This document shows, one piece after another, positions 5,625 through 6,413 of a stretch of 6,413 bases of DNA. A program made the translations under genes and the position numbers. The stretch covers positions 1-6,413 of the forward strand of contig DQWO01000312.1 in assembly GCA_011042595.1 (NCBI GenBank). The letters are read 5' to 3'. The first letter of the stretch is position 1. Each line of letters starts with the position of its first letter. Under the pieces are notes generated by a model, which was not told where the DNA came from, ran no database searches, and saw nothing but the letters and a program-made list of their open reading frames with translations. Origin of the DNA: Pseudomonadota bacterium (lineage in GTDB: Bacteria > Desulfobacterota > Anaeroferrophillalia > Anaeroferrophillales > Anaeroferrophillaceae).

Positions 5625-5661
5625 CTGGTCGCGGGTTTCAAGCCCGCATTTGAGGAATAAT

Positions 5662-6363
5662 GTGAAAAGATATGCGGGAATAAGTATTCGAGGTTCCAAA
5701 AAAATCTTTTATTTTGAAGCAGGAGCCTTGTCTCTGGAAATCGGTGATGATGTTGTTATTGAGACCGAGCGGGGAGTAAATATCGGTACGGTTAAAGTCT
5801 TGCCAACCAATGAGTTGCCGAAAAAGCTCCTGGCGAATAAAAAATCAATGAAAAAAGTGATACACAAAGCCAGAGAGGATGATTATAAGCGTTTGGCGGA
5901 AAATAAAATCAAAGAAGATGAAGCGTTTAAGGTTTGCGCTGATCTGATTGAAGAACTGCAAATGGCAATGAAATTGGTCCGGGTTGAATATCTTCATGAT
6001 AGCAGCAAGGCTATTTTCTATTTCATGGCCGAAAACCGGGTTGATTTTCGTGAACTGGTCAGAAATCTTGCTCATCAGCTTCATGTACGGATTGAAATGA
6101 GGCAAATCGGTATTCGTGATGCTGCCGGAATGGTTGGTGGTGTGGGCGTCTGTGGTCGGGAATTATGCTGCTCATCTTTTCTTTACGATTTTGATCCGGT
6201 AACCGTGAAAATGGCCAAGGAGCAGGGTCTAGCCCTGAATCCGGTTAAAATATCCGGTTTATGCGGTCGTCTCATGTGTTGTCTTGGTTATGAATATGAA
6301 AATTATCTTCAGTTGCGTAAAGAAAGGCAGTCTGCTGCCAAAGAAAACAAAAAAGGGAAATAG
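5662..6363 (+). CDS. ricT: PSP1 domain protein, RicT/YaaT family
   Basis: A 233-residue cytosolic protein of the PSP1 C-terminal-domain family. In Bacillus subtilis the homologue RicT (YaaT) joins RicA and RicF in a complex that carries iron-sulphur clusters and assists RNase Y in mRNA maturation. An N-terminal beta-rich part (AGISIRGSKKIFYF, IGDDVVIETERG) is followed by a charged helix (about 55-90). Next come KLVRVEYLHDSSKAIFYF and FRELVRNLAHQLHVRIEMRQIGIRDAA. The hallmark cysteine blocks are CGRELCC (C164, C169, C170) and GLCGRLMCCLGYEYENY (C201, C206, C207), the presumed cluster ligands. The tail is Lys-rich. The longest frame begins with TTG at 5650, but GAGGA (5652-5656) lies 5 nt before GTG at 5662, giving MKRYAGI; I choose GTG. 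An ATG at 5660 is out of frame. tmk-holB-ricT order is also seen in Firmicutes. RicA/RicF partners are not expected in a Desulfobacterota, so its role here is open. Confidence 0.93.
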   Translation: MKRYAGISIRGSKKIFYFEAGALSLEIGDDVVIETERGVNIGTVKVLPTNELPKKLLANKKSMKKVIHKAREDDYKRLAENKIKEDEAFKVCADLIEELQMAMKLVRVEYLHDSSKAIFYFMAENRVDFRELVRNLAHQLHVRIEMRQIGIRDAAGMVGGVGVCGRELCCSSFLYDFDPVTVKMAKEQGLALNPVKISGLCGRLMCCLGYEYENYLQLRKERQSAAKENKKGK

Positions 6364-6367
6364 TGTT

Positions 6368-6393
6368 CGTCCGGAAACGGTAGTTTCCGGATG
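6368..6393 (+). other. Perfect hairpin after ricT
   Basis: TCCGGAAAC (6370-6378) and GTTTCCGGA (6383-6391) form a 9-bp perfect stem with a GGTA loop, extendable by a G-T and a C-G pair to 6368-6393. It begins 5 nt after the ricT stop. No T-run follows (the tail is GAAACGAAAT), so it is not a standard terminator. An ATG at 6409-6411 lies at the window edge, with AGG only 2 nt before it, too close for a convincing start. In related genomes metG often follows ricT, but nothing here can confirm it. Confidence 0.5.
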
Positions 6394-6413
6394 GAAACGA
6401 AATAGGATATGAC

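Noticed and set aside
1..6413. CRISPR arrays, tRNA or rRNA genes, toxin-antitoxin or phage-defence genes
   Set aside because: No regularly spaced repeats, tRNA-like folds or defence-family proteins were found on either strand.

Overview
The window (about 45% GC by eye) looks like a chromosomal segment of a Gram-negative, flagellated, probably anaerobic bacterium of the Desulfobacterota (former Deltaproteobacteria) type. The reasons are an exported MltB-type murein hydrolase, stand-alone HDOD/CheY/CheX signalling genes, and the order tmk-holB-ricT. That placement is inferred from gene content; no rRNA or marker phylogeny is available here.

Left part (1-2514), signalling and motility: the C-terminal end of an HDOD-domain protein, a single-domain CheY-like response regulator, and a CheX-like phosphatase-domain protein that overlaps the regulator by 44 nt and is probably translationally coupled to it. 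Next come a small acidic helical protein of unknown function and a classical CheX on the opposite strand. Two sites resembling sigma-28 (FliA) promoters, upstream of the regulator and of the unknown small protein, suggest that this block belongs to a flagellar/chemotaxis regulon. A strong hairpin terminator separates the convergent small-protein and cheX genes.

Middle part (2515-3818): an exported lytic transglycosylase of the MltB/GH103 family with a terminator-like hairpin behind it. A 214-bp non-coding element follows, with 18-bp terminal inverted repeats, a dense series of internal palindromes and a 6-bp direct repeat (TTATGA) on both sides. It has the structure of a MITE inserted directly in front of tmk.

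Right part (3819-6413), housekeeping operon: tmk (dTMP kinase) overlaps holB (DNA polymerase III delta prime) by 11 nt. After a 189-bp gap rich in inverted repeats comes a PSP1/RicT (YaaT) family gene, followed by a perfect hairpin at the window edge. tmk and holB supply dTDP synthesis and the clamp loader for replication; ricT is a conserved companion gene.

Several start codons were moved from the longest reading frame on the basis of ribosome-binding sites: GTG for cheX, GTG for ricT, and internal ATGs for tmk, holB, mltB and the small unknown gene. No complete novel system is evident. The best leads are the MITE-like element, the sigma-28-linked unknown protein and the CheY/CheX pair.
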